Below, one piece after another: positions 23,787-35,419 of a stretch of DNA of 64,000 nucleotides. The DNA is from Pegea sp. RAD2-039. Taxonomy: Eukaryota > Chordata > Thaliacea > Salpida > Salpidae. Location: contig JAQGEQ010000270.1 of NCBI GenBank assembly GCA_034620365.1, positions 62,001 to 126,000 on the forward strand. Reading direction: 5' to 3'. A model generated the notes under the pieces. It saw only the letters and a program-made list of their open reading frames with translations, made no database searches and was not told where the DNA came from. Positions within the stretch are counted from its first letter, which is position 1. The number at the start of each line of letters is the position of its first letter. The position numbers and the translations under genes are program-made.

Positions 23787-26700
23787 ATGTCCTCTTATAT
23801 TAATCTCATATTCTATTTATGGCACTCAATAATTTTCAGCTGTTATACAAAAGAACTAGGTAAAAAAATTGAATATTTAGTTGATATCTATTGCAAGTTG
23901 TTATAATAAAGAGTTATTTATTCTTGGTAAGCTAAGTCATAGCAATAAGGAAGAGTGAAGCTCGTAACTTGAGTAACTAACTCTTTTAGTTTTTTAACAG
24001 TATCGAATAAAGGGCTGGTTGTGAAAAAGACAGAATCTGTTTATATTGGATGGCCACATGTATTAAATTGTAAAATTTCTTATGAACCAGTCAAACCAGG
24101 CGATATTGTAAGTCTTGTTATTAGTGTTAAATAATTGTGTGCACCTATACTTGACAATATTTTAGTGTGTCATCAGAGATACAATCCAAAATAAAGTTCT
24201 GTTTAATGAGACAATGGGAAATAGCACCAAAAACATAGATGGTTATTGGATAAGCAACGTTAGCTCTTCAACATCGTTAGACTACAGTGTAGAAATCAAA
24301 GTTTGAATTGTTATTGATTTGAAAATATAAATTAGATAGTATTTCAATAGTTAACAGGAATCATTCACAAATAAAATATTATTTAATTTAGAGATCGGAT
24401 AAAAAGATTTCTCAGACTGTAAATCTTTCATTGAGAGCAATTTCATTTCAACAAACAAATTGTAAGGATATAGTCGATGATAGAAGTGTTCAAAAAGTTG
24501 TGTTACCTTCTTACAAGTCGAGGCGTGTAGAAATGGATTGCTTTCGTAAGTACCTAAACAACTTTAATGTCGTGTTTTTAACGCGTGGGAAATTATTGCT
24601 TTGTTGCTTCAATTATAAATCATTTTATTTATAAGACTGTGTCATAAAAGTTAGGTTTATAAAATAGATAAATGATAAAACTTGCTATACTGTCTTAAAA
24701 CATTTGTACAACAGATACAAACTAATTTATATATTTTTTGATTTTCAAAATTTGAAATGGGTTTAAGTTTATTTTATTGAGTTACATCTTATACTTAAGA
24801 TTAATAAATTGCTTATTTGTCATCATCTTATAATTCAGCGGCACATGATCTGCAACCAAGATTGTATTTAAAGGAAGGGAGTTTCACTTATTTGTGGTTT
24901 CGAAACTGTTCTGCACTTCCTTCTAATGTCCGACGAGTTGAAGATCATAAGGTGAGATTGAATGCTGTAAACACTTGAAATACAAATAATTTGATTCCAT
25001 TTATAAAAGCAAAATCGATTTGATCGTTGAGTTTTGACTCAAAAGTATCAAGTGTTTTTACTATGCTTTAATATTTTTACTACAAGTCGTAAACCTTGTA
25101 ACTTATTTGCATCAACCACATATTTTAATTTATTGTAATATTTAGATCAAATTTTACGAATAGTAAGGCTTCTAAAATCCGAATTTAAAACTTAATTTTA
25201 TCATAAGTAGATTGACTATTAAAACTAATGTCATGATTTGTAACTTCTTAATTATTCAAATCTTTGGTTGTTCTGAATAGTTTCAGCGGTTTTGTAGCTA
25301 CATCTGAGCCTTCTAAATTATGAATTTATAACAAGAAACTTAAATAATTAATCAGAAGAACAAATTAATGGAAAAAATTTCAAATAACCATGGACTGAAA
25401 GTTGTTCTTATAATTTACTCTTGAAAACGAAAACCAGCTGAATTTGTTTTTAAAGATTTTTTGTATCTTACAGCTTGTTATCCGTAAGCCCTCATCTGAA
25501 ACTGCTGGGACATATTCTTGTGCAGTGAAGTACAAAGGAATAACAAGATTTTTAATTGCTTACCATGTTTGTTTTAAAAGTAAATGTTGTTTCAGTTATC
25601 TTCCATTCTTATTATAGATATTTTGTTTACTTATTAAACAAAGTGGTCGATAGTTTTCTTGGAATTTTCAATCAATTCCTTAAGAATGAAAATATTTAGA
25701 TATCAATACAAAAGCATATACTGCAAAAAACTTCACTTTTATTTTAAATAGGTTCAGTTTCTTCGAATAAAGTCAACTTTCTTTGTCCTTACAATGATGT
25801 CAATGTTGAGATTGGTAAACGAAGTGTTATTGACATAAAAGCTGCGATAGGAATTGGAAATCCAACGATTTTTGAATCAAATTTTTATTGGAAATATTTA
25901 TCAAAAAAGGTTAAAGTATATAAGAACTTTGTTTAAAGAAACTTTTACAAAAATGATTTAGTTAAAATTGATTAACAATTCTTCATTTAAGCTTTATTTT
26001 AAAGTTAAATAAATATTTTTTTATACATTATAAAATTTATTTGAAGCTTTTAGTAAAATAAAAAAACACATTTGTAAAAATTAGGTCACCACATATTCTG
26101 CAAAAATTTTATAGAAGTTTTCACAACTAACTGATGAGTTAATTCATATTCAGTTCTTAGTTTAATTATTTGGTGCATATAATTCCAGGATATAAATAGA
26201 ACATGTCATAACTACATGATTGACACAAAGGCATATTCCTCTGAAGAAGACATTTCGTGTATTGTGTAAGAAATCTGTTATTTCAACTCTTTGTTTAATT
26301 TTGCTAAATTCTTAGCAATTCGCGATTATGTTCATGTAGTCATAAATTACAGTCAAAATTACAACAAATTATTTGTTCTTTTTATTACTCCTCTTTACAC
26401 TCTTTATTTTTAACGTTTTTATCTCTTGTCGCAATTTCAGGAAGCAAATCGAAAAGACTGAAGAATGTTCAATGAGTAAGAAATCAGAACCAACTAAATC
26501 TATTGTGAAGGCTTCTTTGATGATAAAGTAAGCTAATAATTTATTAAACAAGCTAACAAGTAAAAGCTAATTTAATTCAAATTCATTAATCTAAGCACTT
26601 AAAAAGTTTAAGTTTTCGAGTTACGAAAAAACGTTTTCGCACATTGAGTAAAGATTTATTGTTACTAATTTTTTACTTTATATTATTATTATGAACTGAA

Positions 26701-28417
26701 CAGAAAAATCATGGAGTCACACTTGGGGGATTATTTAGTTACTTATCTACATTCCAACAGCTTATATAGGAAGAGTTGTAAAATAACATTGGTTCATAAC
26801 CAACCAATTTCAATTACTGCTCTACTTTTTTCATTAGTTGGTGTTATTTTCATAATTGGAGGAATGACCTTAGGATTCTATTTCAGAATAACTCTAAGAG
26901 TTTTGTATCGCCGTAAATTTACAAAAGTTCAGCAAGGTATTTCAAATACTTTCTAATAATATATCTTTAAAAACAGTTAGATCACATTTTATAAATCCTG
27001 TAAAATATTAACTTACTTGTTATTTAATTTAGAAATTTAGTTAAGCTTTTACAATCTTTTTAAATAAGCATTCAGTTAGCTTTCTACTTTTTTGGGAGCC
27101 TAAAAATAATTTGTTAAGTAGCATAAATTGATCGTTGATGTCTTGTGTTTTATGAGTTAAGACTTAAAATTGTAAAATACTGAATCAACTGTTTTTCTTA
27201 AATTGCAATTTATTCTTTGAAATGTCTGATAATCTTTTTGTTAAATACAGAAGCTTGCAAAGTTTATCTATCATACCGATATTCAAATGAAATGGAAACT
27301 AAAACAAAAGAAGTTGTCAAAAACTCAGTGAAATTTGTCGAAGAGACTTTAGTGAAGCTTGGCTGTTGTGTTTTTGATGAAAATCGTGATGGTTGTGTTT
27401 CAACTTGTAAGATTTTAACCAGTTATTCAACATGTTGAAATCCATTTAGATTTAGAATATAAATGTTCATAATTCTTATAGCTTAATAAAGCTTCAATTG
27501 ATTTAACATTTTAGTTGAAACAGAAAACATTCAATTGATGCTGGAAAGATGTCAACGGATTGTAGTTGTTCTTACTTCACTTGAATATGTTCATGATACC
27601 TGGACAACATTCAAGCTACAAAAAGTAAATGTTGCTATTATCTTTCTACTTTTAATTTTTTTGTTATAGTCGTTTAATTTAAACAAAAATGAGATAAGAT
27701 TTAATTATTTGCTGACTTGATAGTATAAATCAATTTTCTTTTGAGTGGTTTATTTTTGTTACAAAATTAGTTGAGAAGTGATTCATTCTATGTACATGTT
27801 GTAAACTATAAGTGGAGTATTAAAAAAAATAAATTTATATTATTTACAGACAAACATTTAGCGATTAATTTGATTTTAGTTACTGCTTTAGCTTAAAAAA
27901 TAAAATTTGAATCTTACTTTGTTGAAATTTCTCAGAGTTTTGAAAGAAGTATTATTGCCAAAACTAAACTTGTTTTCATTGTTGGACCTCAGATTTTGGC
28001 ATATATAAAAAAAAATGCAGCTAGTAATGAATCATTTAATTTGATATACAAAGCTATTAAGGTAAGAGGTTATTGAAATTTGTAAACTTGTTTAATAAGC
28101 ATTTTTATTTCAATTTTTAACTTAATTAATCTATTTTAAAACTGTTTAGAAACAAACACAATTTAAATATGAACTTTTCAATAAAAGCTGTAGTCAAACT
28201 TTTACCGCAAAAAATATCCTACATCCTATACTCGGTCGTATCTTTTAAACTAAATAATCTACTCTATTTGCAGATGAGTAAAGTAATACTTTGGTCTAAA
28301 GAAAAATCAAAAAAGTTTGCTCATGCTATTGAATTAGCATTACCGAATATTAAAAAAGCAAAAGTTAAGTCAAATAACTGTATGAATATTTCATTGTATT
28401 CAAATAAGAATTTTTAG
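23787..28417 (+). CDS. Interleukin-1-receptor-like protein (Ig domains, one TM, TIR)
   Basis: Predicted cell-surface immune receptor. Fourteen exons join in frame to about 592 residues: 23787-23859, 24001-24107, 24166-24300, 24392-24545, 24839-24951, 25474-25579, 25752-25909, 26189-26265, 26441-26527, 26704-26936, 27251-27406, 27515-27624, 27936-28061 and 28274-28417. Exon 1 is a signal peptide (MSSYINLIFYLWHSIIFSC). Exons 2-10 form three Ig-like segments; the clearest has VEMDCF, LWFRNCS and AGTYSC, as in the second IL-1R domain. Exon 10 ends in a membrane helix (ALLFSLVGVIFIIGGMTLG) followed by RRKF. Exons 11-14 are a TIR domain: KVYLSYRYS (box 1), CCVFDENRDGCVST (box 2 region, usual Pro missing), RIVVVLTSLEYV and KKFAHAIELALP (box 3, Trp replaced by Ala). 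The tail after TIR is short. Downstream signalling by adaptor recruitment is inferred from the family. Closest named relative is uncertain. Confidence 0.9.
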
Positions 28418-28438
28418 CTGTTACCAATTTAGTCGGAG

Positions 28439-28444
28439 AATAAA
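28439..28444 (+). terminator. Candidate polyadenylation signal of the IL-1R-like gene
   Basis: AATAAA 21 nt after the stop codon, so the 3'UTR would be very short. Confidence 0.5.
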
Positions 28445-28499
28445 CTTTTATTACCGAACATTTTCTTAATTGTTTCTAGCAAAAGAAGAATTACCAAAA

Positions 28500-28540
28500 T
28501 GATTTGCAGCCATGCGTTGAATAGAATGAATAAAAACCAA
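28500..28540 (+). repeat. Possible tiny LINE 3'-end relic
   Basis: GCAGCCATGCGTTGAATAGA followed by ATGAATAAAA resembles the 3' end of the LINE fragment at 22720-22744 (GCAGCCATGTGTTGAATAAA). The shared part is only about 20 bp, so this is weak. Confidence 0.3.
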
Positions 28541-29516
28541 ATTTTTATTTTAGATCAAATATTTTCTTTGTAGATTCAATAACCAGCAGTTACAGAATAA
28601 TTTGTTTGAAAAGTATGTCCCTAGAACATTATTTTGTAACTTTTCTATAAACTGAAATGTACTTGTATGTGTCCTAAAGATGTACACTATAAATTATTTG
28701 GTTTTTGAAAACTATCAACAGTAGTAATTGAAACATGATAGATATGCATCATGCTATTATCCTTTTATTAAAACTGTATTGACAGCTTTGGTTTAAATAT
28801 CACGATAAAAAAATCCAATCTCTTCTTTATTCAATTAGGGCTTACAAGTTTAAGAACACTTATAACTATCACGATGTTATCAATTGAATCTAGGCACAAC
28901 ATTGTTTACTAAGTAGAACTAAGATTATTGATAAAGTGATTCAAAAGTTGAAGTTAAATGATAAAAACGTTACTTATATTATTCAAAGCTTTTTATTCGA
29001 AATCAAAACTAAACTTTTCTTCAAATGAAAAATCTAATTAATACGAAGATAAATACAACAGAGTTTAGAAAAAGTGAGACAAATATTGCTTGATTATATA
29101 TATTAGCAATTTAAGTGGAATTGAAAATATAGCAATTGAGATTTTGAGCTGATACAACTGGCCTTGTGAAAGATAAATAAATTCTACATTTATAGTAACA
29201 ACAAGTTGAGAAATTATTTTAGATAAAAGTTGAACCAACTTTTGTTTGATATGCTAATTGATTACTTCTGATATTATTTGAAATGTAACTTAAGTGTTCA
29301 ACGCTTCTTTTAGAAATCAACCGTATATAAAAATGTTGAAAGAAAATAAAATATTAAAATGTGATTCAAATTGTTTTTATATTTGTCAATAAATTTACAA
29401 AAAATCTGTGGAGTTAGATCTTGGACTGGAATTAGGATTGTGAGAAAGAATCATGATTGATATTCTAATTTCTTGATCGAGTTTTCTACAACATAGTAAG
29501 ATAAACATTTTTTGTT
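28541..29516. other. Intergenic, between two convergent genes
   Basis: About 1 kb between the IL-1R-like gene (plus) and MFI (minus). No exon or repeat is recognised. Confidence 0.45.
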
Positions 29517-31326
29517 CTAGTACAATCGATTTTCTCTACCTGAGTAACTGTCTAGTAAGATCTTTGTAGTACCACTGTGTAGCCAGCTATCCTGATATTC
29601 ATCAAAGTTCAAACAGTTTGTCCATTTTACTAACTCATCGACCTTGAACAAAAAAAATCAAACACTAATATAAAAACTTTACTTTTAATAATATCTCGTT
29701 TACATGTTTCAAAAACCCAAATAAGGTATTTAAAATAAACTTAATATAAAATTTTTAGGACAAATTGTTAGCTTACTTCCCAATCATTGATATACTCAGA
29801 GCCTTGAGTATTGTATGTATTAATTATACCTTTAGTTGCTTGTTTGATTAATAATTTGGTTTTATCATCTTCAGTTGTTGCAATCAATCTACCATCTCTA
29901 AAAACAAATAACTTTGTTATTTTTATTAGATAAAGTAAAAAAAACGATTTAAGAATTGAATAAAAGCAACTTTTAAATGAAAGCATTCAACAAACTAAAT
30001 AAGCTTCAAAAACATGATTTGTTTTTTGATTTTATTACCTGTACATCTTTTGCATCCATCTAATTTTTCTATCCTTTCTTCTTTTATTCATGTCATGTAT
30101 TCTTGTTAATCTAGTGTGATGAAAACTTTTTGATTTAGAATATTTTTCCAATGCAATGTTCTTCAAATAAAATGAAATGTTAATGATAGTAGACAAACCA
30201 CCAGCGAATGTTGCAAAAAATATCCATTAAGTTTATTTCTTAATCAAAAATTTACAGTTTTAAATAGAAAATAAAATTACTACATAATTTCAGAAAAAAT
30301 TAGAAATAAACCTCTTTATAAGAAGCAAAAGAACCACTTGAAACTGTTCTCCATCCGTTATTTTCACATCTTTTGTACCAGCCTTCCTCTTTATCAAATT
30401 GCTTCATTTGTATTCTATTTAATCAGATATTATTCATCAAGTATATTTCAAAAATATAAACAGTATTAAAAGATCTTGATAATTTTACTGATTATTTGCT
30501 TACTTATTATTAACAAATTTTGAATGTAGGTGTTTACTAGATGGGTGTGTGTAATCTTTTGGACTATTTGAGCACATGTCTTGTATAGGACGATAAGTGT
30601 AAATCTTATAACAAATTTTTGGGGGGAAACGCTCCTGTAAAAAATGTTAATAAATTATATTTTAAAATAAGTTTCTAGTAGTATTTGATTATAATTTTAA
30701 TTTAAAAACTTTGTTTTGTAGTTTTATTCATTTATAATAACTGTTTATCTTACTTAATAATATTTTAAGTTTTTCGTAATTGAGAAGTTTTAACTTGGAT
30801 CATTAAAAAAAATCAAAAGATTGAAAATCAAATAACAAAAAATATTCACAAATTAATAATGTTTATTGTTTAACAAAAAGGTACTCAAATTTTATAAAAT
30901 AAATATCAATAAACTTAATAAAATGTATTTAAATTTGAAAAGTTTTAATAATTTTTTTAACTCACTCCATCTAAACGAAATCTAACATAACCTCCAGCTG
31001 CAGTATCAAGCAACTTGGCTTCATTTGGATTAATACAACGAAGCATTTCCTTCGGGTTGCCTTTACCAGAAAAACTCAACAAATCCAAATAATACTTAAA
31101 AACTTGAATGTTCTTAAAAAAATAAGTTTTTGTCAGAAGTACAACCAACTAATTCATCATCATACAAGTTCTTAAAACTATTTGATTTTTTTAATTTGAA
31201 TTTTTGAACTAAGAGTTGAAAAATCAATGAACTAATAATATGATATTAAAACACTATTCTTACTAAGTATCTTCTCCAAAATCTTTGGATAATCTTAGCT
31301 GCTTGGTTTGTTTCCTCAAAAGTCAT
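29517..31326 (-). CDS. MFI: Protein MFI (C11orf65 homologue)
   Basis: In mammals MFI (mitochondrial fission factor interactor) is a poorly studied protein reported to restrain mitochondrial fission; a role here is inferred from homology. Seven coding exons in transcription order join to about 270 residues: 31264-31326, 30966-31112, 30504-30634, 30312-30414, 30039-30160, 29777-29897 and 29517-29642. Conserved blocks: an IQ-like helix (QAAKIIQRFWRRYL), INPNEAKLLDTAAGGYVRFR, FPPKICYKIYTYRPI, GWYKRCENNGWR, RKIRWMQKMYR, ATKGIINTYNTQGSEYINDW and LVKWTNCLNFDEYQDSW. The C-terminus is shorter than in mammals and ends soon after the last block. The ATG lies four bases inside an exon that follows a good acceptor, so a 5'UTR intron or spliced leader is implied. 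Confidence 0.88.
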
Positions 31327-32300
31327 TCCGCTGAAAAATAATCCTACAAATCATTTTAGAATAACAAATATACTTTAGAACATTTGACCATAAATAAAAT
31401 GAATATGTTTGGTAATCACTTAATGGTTCTACCTTTTATCCTTAAAAATTAAGAAATAGTTTCAAGCATTTGTTTCTTCTTGATTAAATTCATAAAATAT
31501 GTTCCAACAAAAATAAGCTATAACAAAAATACATTTATAAAACACCTGATAAAACATAATCAGATTTCTTTTTCTTAACAGTTTAGCATTTAGGTTAATA
31601 AAAATAGATTTAAATATAAACTATAAAAGTTTGTTAACAATCTCATCAATTAAAAACTGTTCATCTTTTTAATTAATTAATACAATGGAAATTAGTCTAG
31701 GAAATTAGTCATGTTTTTAATGTTTTCATAAATATTTTTTCCTTATGCTCAAAATTAAAAACAAAAAGGATAAAAACTGTATAAAAATTCATCTGATACT
31801 AAGATTTACTAAAATAAAAAAATAATGCCAGTAAAAGATCACTATAAAATATATAAACCACTAAATAAAGTTATTACCTATATAATAATAAGAATGACTA
31901 CCTCAGCCTATAGTTGTCGTAGTAACATTTTCTTAAAAATGGCTTTAATTACTTTTGGTGAAAAAAAGTTCGTAAATTTAATTAGGTTATAAAGAAATAG
32001 ACTCTTTTGTAAATAGGATAAAAAAATAGATCGACTTAATAATTTCATTCAACTACACAGATTATAAAATTATCTTTATCTTTCAAGTAATACTAAAAAC
32101 TATTGGCAAACATTATAAAGAACTTGAAAAACAAAGAAAATATCTAGTTTAGTAAAACACAAAGTAAAATAAAAAAATAATTAGCTATTTAATTTTTGCT
32201 GAACAAAATTAAAGCAGTCTAAATAAAATAAAAAAAACAAAATACTAAAGAAATTTAGCTTATTAACAATTTTATTATTGCATTATTATAAAATAATTTT

Positions 32301-32383
32301 ATTTGTGAGAATGTGTGTTAGCGGGAGGTGCTCTTATCAGGCATCTCCTTCGTACTTATTGAAATAAATAAAAAATAAATAAT
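32301..32383 (+). mobile_element. Solo 3' end of the local LINE family
   Basis: TTTGTGAGAATGTGTGTTAG, a short GC-richer hairpin-like part (GGGAGGTGCTC ... GGCATCTCC) and an ATAAATAAA-type tail closely match the 3' ends of the elements at 36931-37013, 37304-37380 and 39852-39930. Only about 80 bp are present, an extreme 5' truncation. It marks the fourth copy of this family within 9 kb. Confidence 0.85.
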
Positions 32384-33436
32384 TTTTTATAAGTTTTACC
32401 GTGAATATGGTATGCTAGGCTTAATTTTCATGAATGTAAACTGTTATTAAACCAACAAAATATAATTATACGAGTTTATTTGATAGAATAACAGTTTCAG
32501 AACTTAACATAATAAACAGTTTAATAAACGTTTTTTTTATTTAAAAAGTACTTATTTTAAATCATGGCGTTATTTGTCCCTAATCACTGATTAAATATAT
32601 AAGACTTTTTAAAAAGAAAAAAGCTTAATATTTTTTTTTCATTCATATTTCAATACTTCTACAGTATCAAGTAACTTTTAATTTTAAAACCGAGAGTACT
32701 TTACTTTAAAATTGTCGATCTGAAAAACTTATCTTGCTTTTTGAATCTAACGATTTGATCTTTTAACATAAATACTTTAACAAGTTGATTCATTCATTAG
32801 TTTTATGTTGTAGATGCTTGAAATGCTAGTTTTACAGCAGTTCAACAATAATTATATCTGAATAGCAATAAAAAAGTCTTGAATCTACTTGAAGAAAATG
32901 TTTATAAAATGTGAATAAATTGCTACTAGTTGACTTATTAAAATTCTTAACATTACCAAATCAAAACGTCAAAATTGCTCCATAGAATACCAATTTATTA
33001 AATAAATAATAAATATTTTAATTTAGGTTACTAAAATGTCCTAAGGTCATCATGCTTACAGAATTAGACGAAAAATATCAGTCTTGATTTTACTATGCAC
33101 TTCTTTTAAAGTAATCTAATTCCACAAAAATTTCAATCATAAAGTTTTTTGTAATTCGAAATGTTCTCCAAAATACTTCATTACAATTTTTAAATTATAG
33201 CGTCGAGACAAAATATCTCGAAAGTCCGAGGCTTGAGCTACTTAAACATTCTGTAAATTTGGTGTGAAATACTAGTAATCATTGTACAAAATTTATACTA
33301 CAAATTTTTGAAATAGTATTAAATTTTGCTTTTATATTATCAAACTATTTTTCTATATTTTCCACGTTTTTTAAATAGAAACAGTATAAAAGTGCGTTTA
33401 CCACAAAATTGAAATAAGAGTCTCCCACCGGCCTGC

Positions 33437-33450
33437 CTGCTCTTTTCGTT
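33437..33450 (+). promoter_or_regulatory. Probable RPS12 start site with a 5'TOP-like tract
   Basis: CCTGCTCTTTTCGTTG lies about 100 nt before the RPS12 start codon, in a short GC-richer island. A C followed by pyrimidines (CTCTTTTC) is the terminal-oligopyrimidine pattern of ribosomal-protein mRNAs, linked to growth-dependent translation. The exact start was not measured. Confidence 0.45.
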
Positions 33451-33541
33451 GTGTTCTACCACACCATACCATATTCAGGTTGACAGTGTTTCTTAAGTTT
33501 TTATTACATCGTTACCAAAGCTATATCAAGGACCAAGCATT

Positions 33542-34918
33542 ATGTCTGATGTTGAAGGAGATATAGCCCCGCCTGTTGTTGCTGCTGGTCCCATGGACTT
33601 GAATACAGCCTTGCAAGAAGTCTTGAAAACTGCTGTTATTCATGATGGCATCGCAAGAGGACTCAATGAGGCTGCCAGGGCTCTTGATAAACGTCAAGCA
33701 CATCTGTGTCTTTTAGCTAAAAATTGTGATGTACCTCAGTATGTCCGCTTAATCGAAGCCTTGTGTAGTGAGCATAATATTGCTCTTCTTAAAGTCGACG
33801 ACAACAAGAAACTGGGTTAGTTTTGCTTTTATTATTATATTTATTCACCTAAAATTTTGTAGCTTATAATAGATTTATGTATTTTAAGAGAATGGTTGAA
33901 TATAATTTTATGTAATTGTAGTAAGAAATTAAGTTTTCAACTTTAATTTTACATTTTTTCCTCATAACATTTGTGAAAAAATTAATTTTGATTAATGGCA
34001 ATATAATAAAATAAAAAGCTTTAATAAGATCATACAAATTTTTTCTGTTACTATTATACCTGCTAGCAAAGTATAATTGGTTTTTCTAATTTATTTTTTT
34101 ACTTAATAGCATTTGTTGTGATGCTTCAACTCTTAATAAATGATTTAAATAGCTTTTTAAGGCCCAGCTTAAGTTTATAATTATATACTTTTTCTAATAA
34201 TTTATTAAATACAGTTTAATGTTTAATTTTAATAATCTTACAATTTTAATTATTTATAGTTGATAGTGACTTTTGATTTATTTATTAATAGTTAACCAAA
34301 TAGTAATATTTGTAACAAATTTTTTTATATAAATTAAAATATGATTTAAAACCTAGTTGAGTTTCTCGTTTAGCTTTGATTTTTAGGTTTTCATTTTATT
34401 TGCTTTCAGTATATAAATTTTTATTTTTTTATTAGTTTTTTGCCATCACTTAATTTATGCTTTATGAAAAAGCAATGAAAAGTCAAGTGCTTATATTATA
34501 TTAAATTTTTCTTCACCTATGCTTAAAATAACTTCCATTATACTTGTTCTAAATCCCAAACTAACTTTATTTGTTTACAACTTTTTCATGACTTAATGGT
34601 ATATATATATAAAAGGTTTTTCATGACTTAAAAAAGTTTATTTATTATTTTATTTATTGAATTTAAAGTATTAATTTGTTACTTTATTTTGTAAAAGATT
34701 TAAATGATAGTTTTAAAAGTTTGAAAATATCATATTTGATATTTCTTTAAAAATTATTTTCTTTTTTTATAGGAGAGATGGCTGGCTTATGCAAAATTGA
34801 CCAAGAGGGAAAACCTCGCAAAGTCGTTGGCTGTAGCTGTGTTGTCATCAGAGATTATGGCAAAGAAGGACCAGCTCATGATGTACTTCAAGAACATTTG
34901 AAGAAGACTCGAGCATAA
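33542..34918 (+). CDS. RPS12: 40S ribosomal protein S12 (eS12)
   Basis: Small-subunit ribosomal protein. Two exons (33542-33815 and 34773-34918) join in frame to 139 residues around a 957-bp intron. The start [20 protein letters not shown] precedes the conserved core [62 protein letters not shown] and the C-terminal [15 protein letters not shown]. Length matches the family (about 130-145). The split falls inside the Gly codon of KKLGE. The intron is a possible host for a small nucleolar RNA, as ribosomal-protein introns often are, but I did not find convincing C/D or H/ACA boxes. Confidence 0.98.
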
Positions 34919-34937
34919 TCCTTGCAAATTTGATTAT

Positions 34938-34943
34938 AATAAA
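34938..34943 (+). terminator. Polyadenylation signal of RPS12
   Basis: AATAAA 20 nt after the stop codon, giving the short 3'UTR usual for ribosomal-protein genes. Confidence 0.7.
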
Positions 34944-35419
34944 TTGAATTAAATAATTATCTTGGCTGTTTCTGTAGATTTGCTTTTGAACAGTATTTTT
35001 CATAAAATATCATTTAGTGTTTTCAATTAATCTCTCATAAATCAAATTGAAGAATTATTTGATAAATATAGAGAACTACAAATCACAATTGCAAATATTT
35101 TATGTCTTATGAAATGGTTTTGATGAATTTTAATTATATTAGATGGAAGTGATAAATAGACATTTATGAATTTAAAAACTCCTGGTTGGTTTTGTATAAA
35201 AATCAACAGATAGTTACAAGGAAGCCCTTAAAAGTTTGAACAATATTTGATGGTACTATAATTACCATATCACTTTAGTGACAAACTACAATTTCGCCCA
35301 TTTGCAACTATCTACATTTAATAGTATTAAAAAAGCTCTTCTATAACACATGTTAGAACAATAATCAAGAAAATAGAGATTCCAAAAAGAAAAATTTCTT
35401 TTGAAGAAAGATTTAATAA

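Larger units (their letters stand above)
31327..33541. other. Intergenic region between divergent MFI and RPS12
   Basis: About 2.2 kb, AT-rich, containing one short LINE 3'-end copy (32301-32383) and the RPS12 promoter region near its right end. No gene is recognised. Confidence 0.5.

Noticed and set aside
30039..30160. Suspected frameshift in the MFI exon
   Set aside because: It came from a misreading of the reverse complement; re-read, the exon runs in frame into RKIRWMQKMYR.
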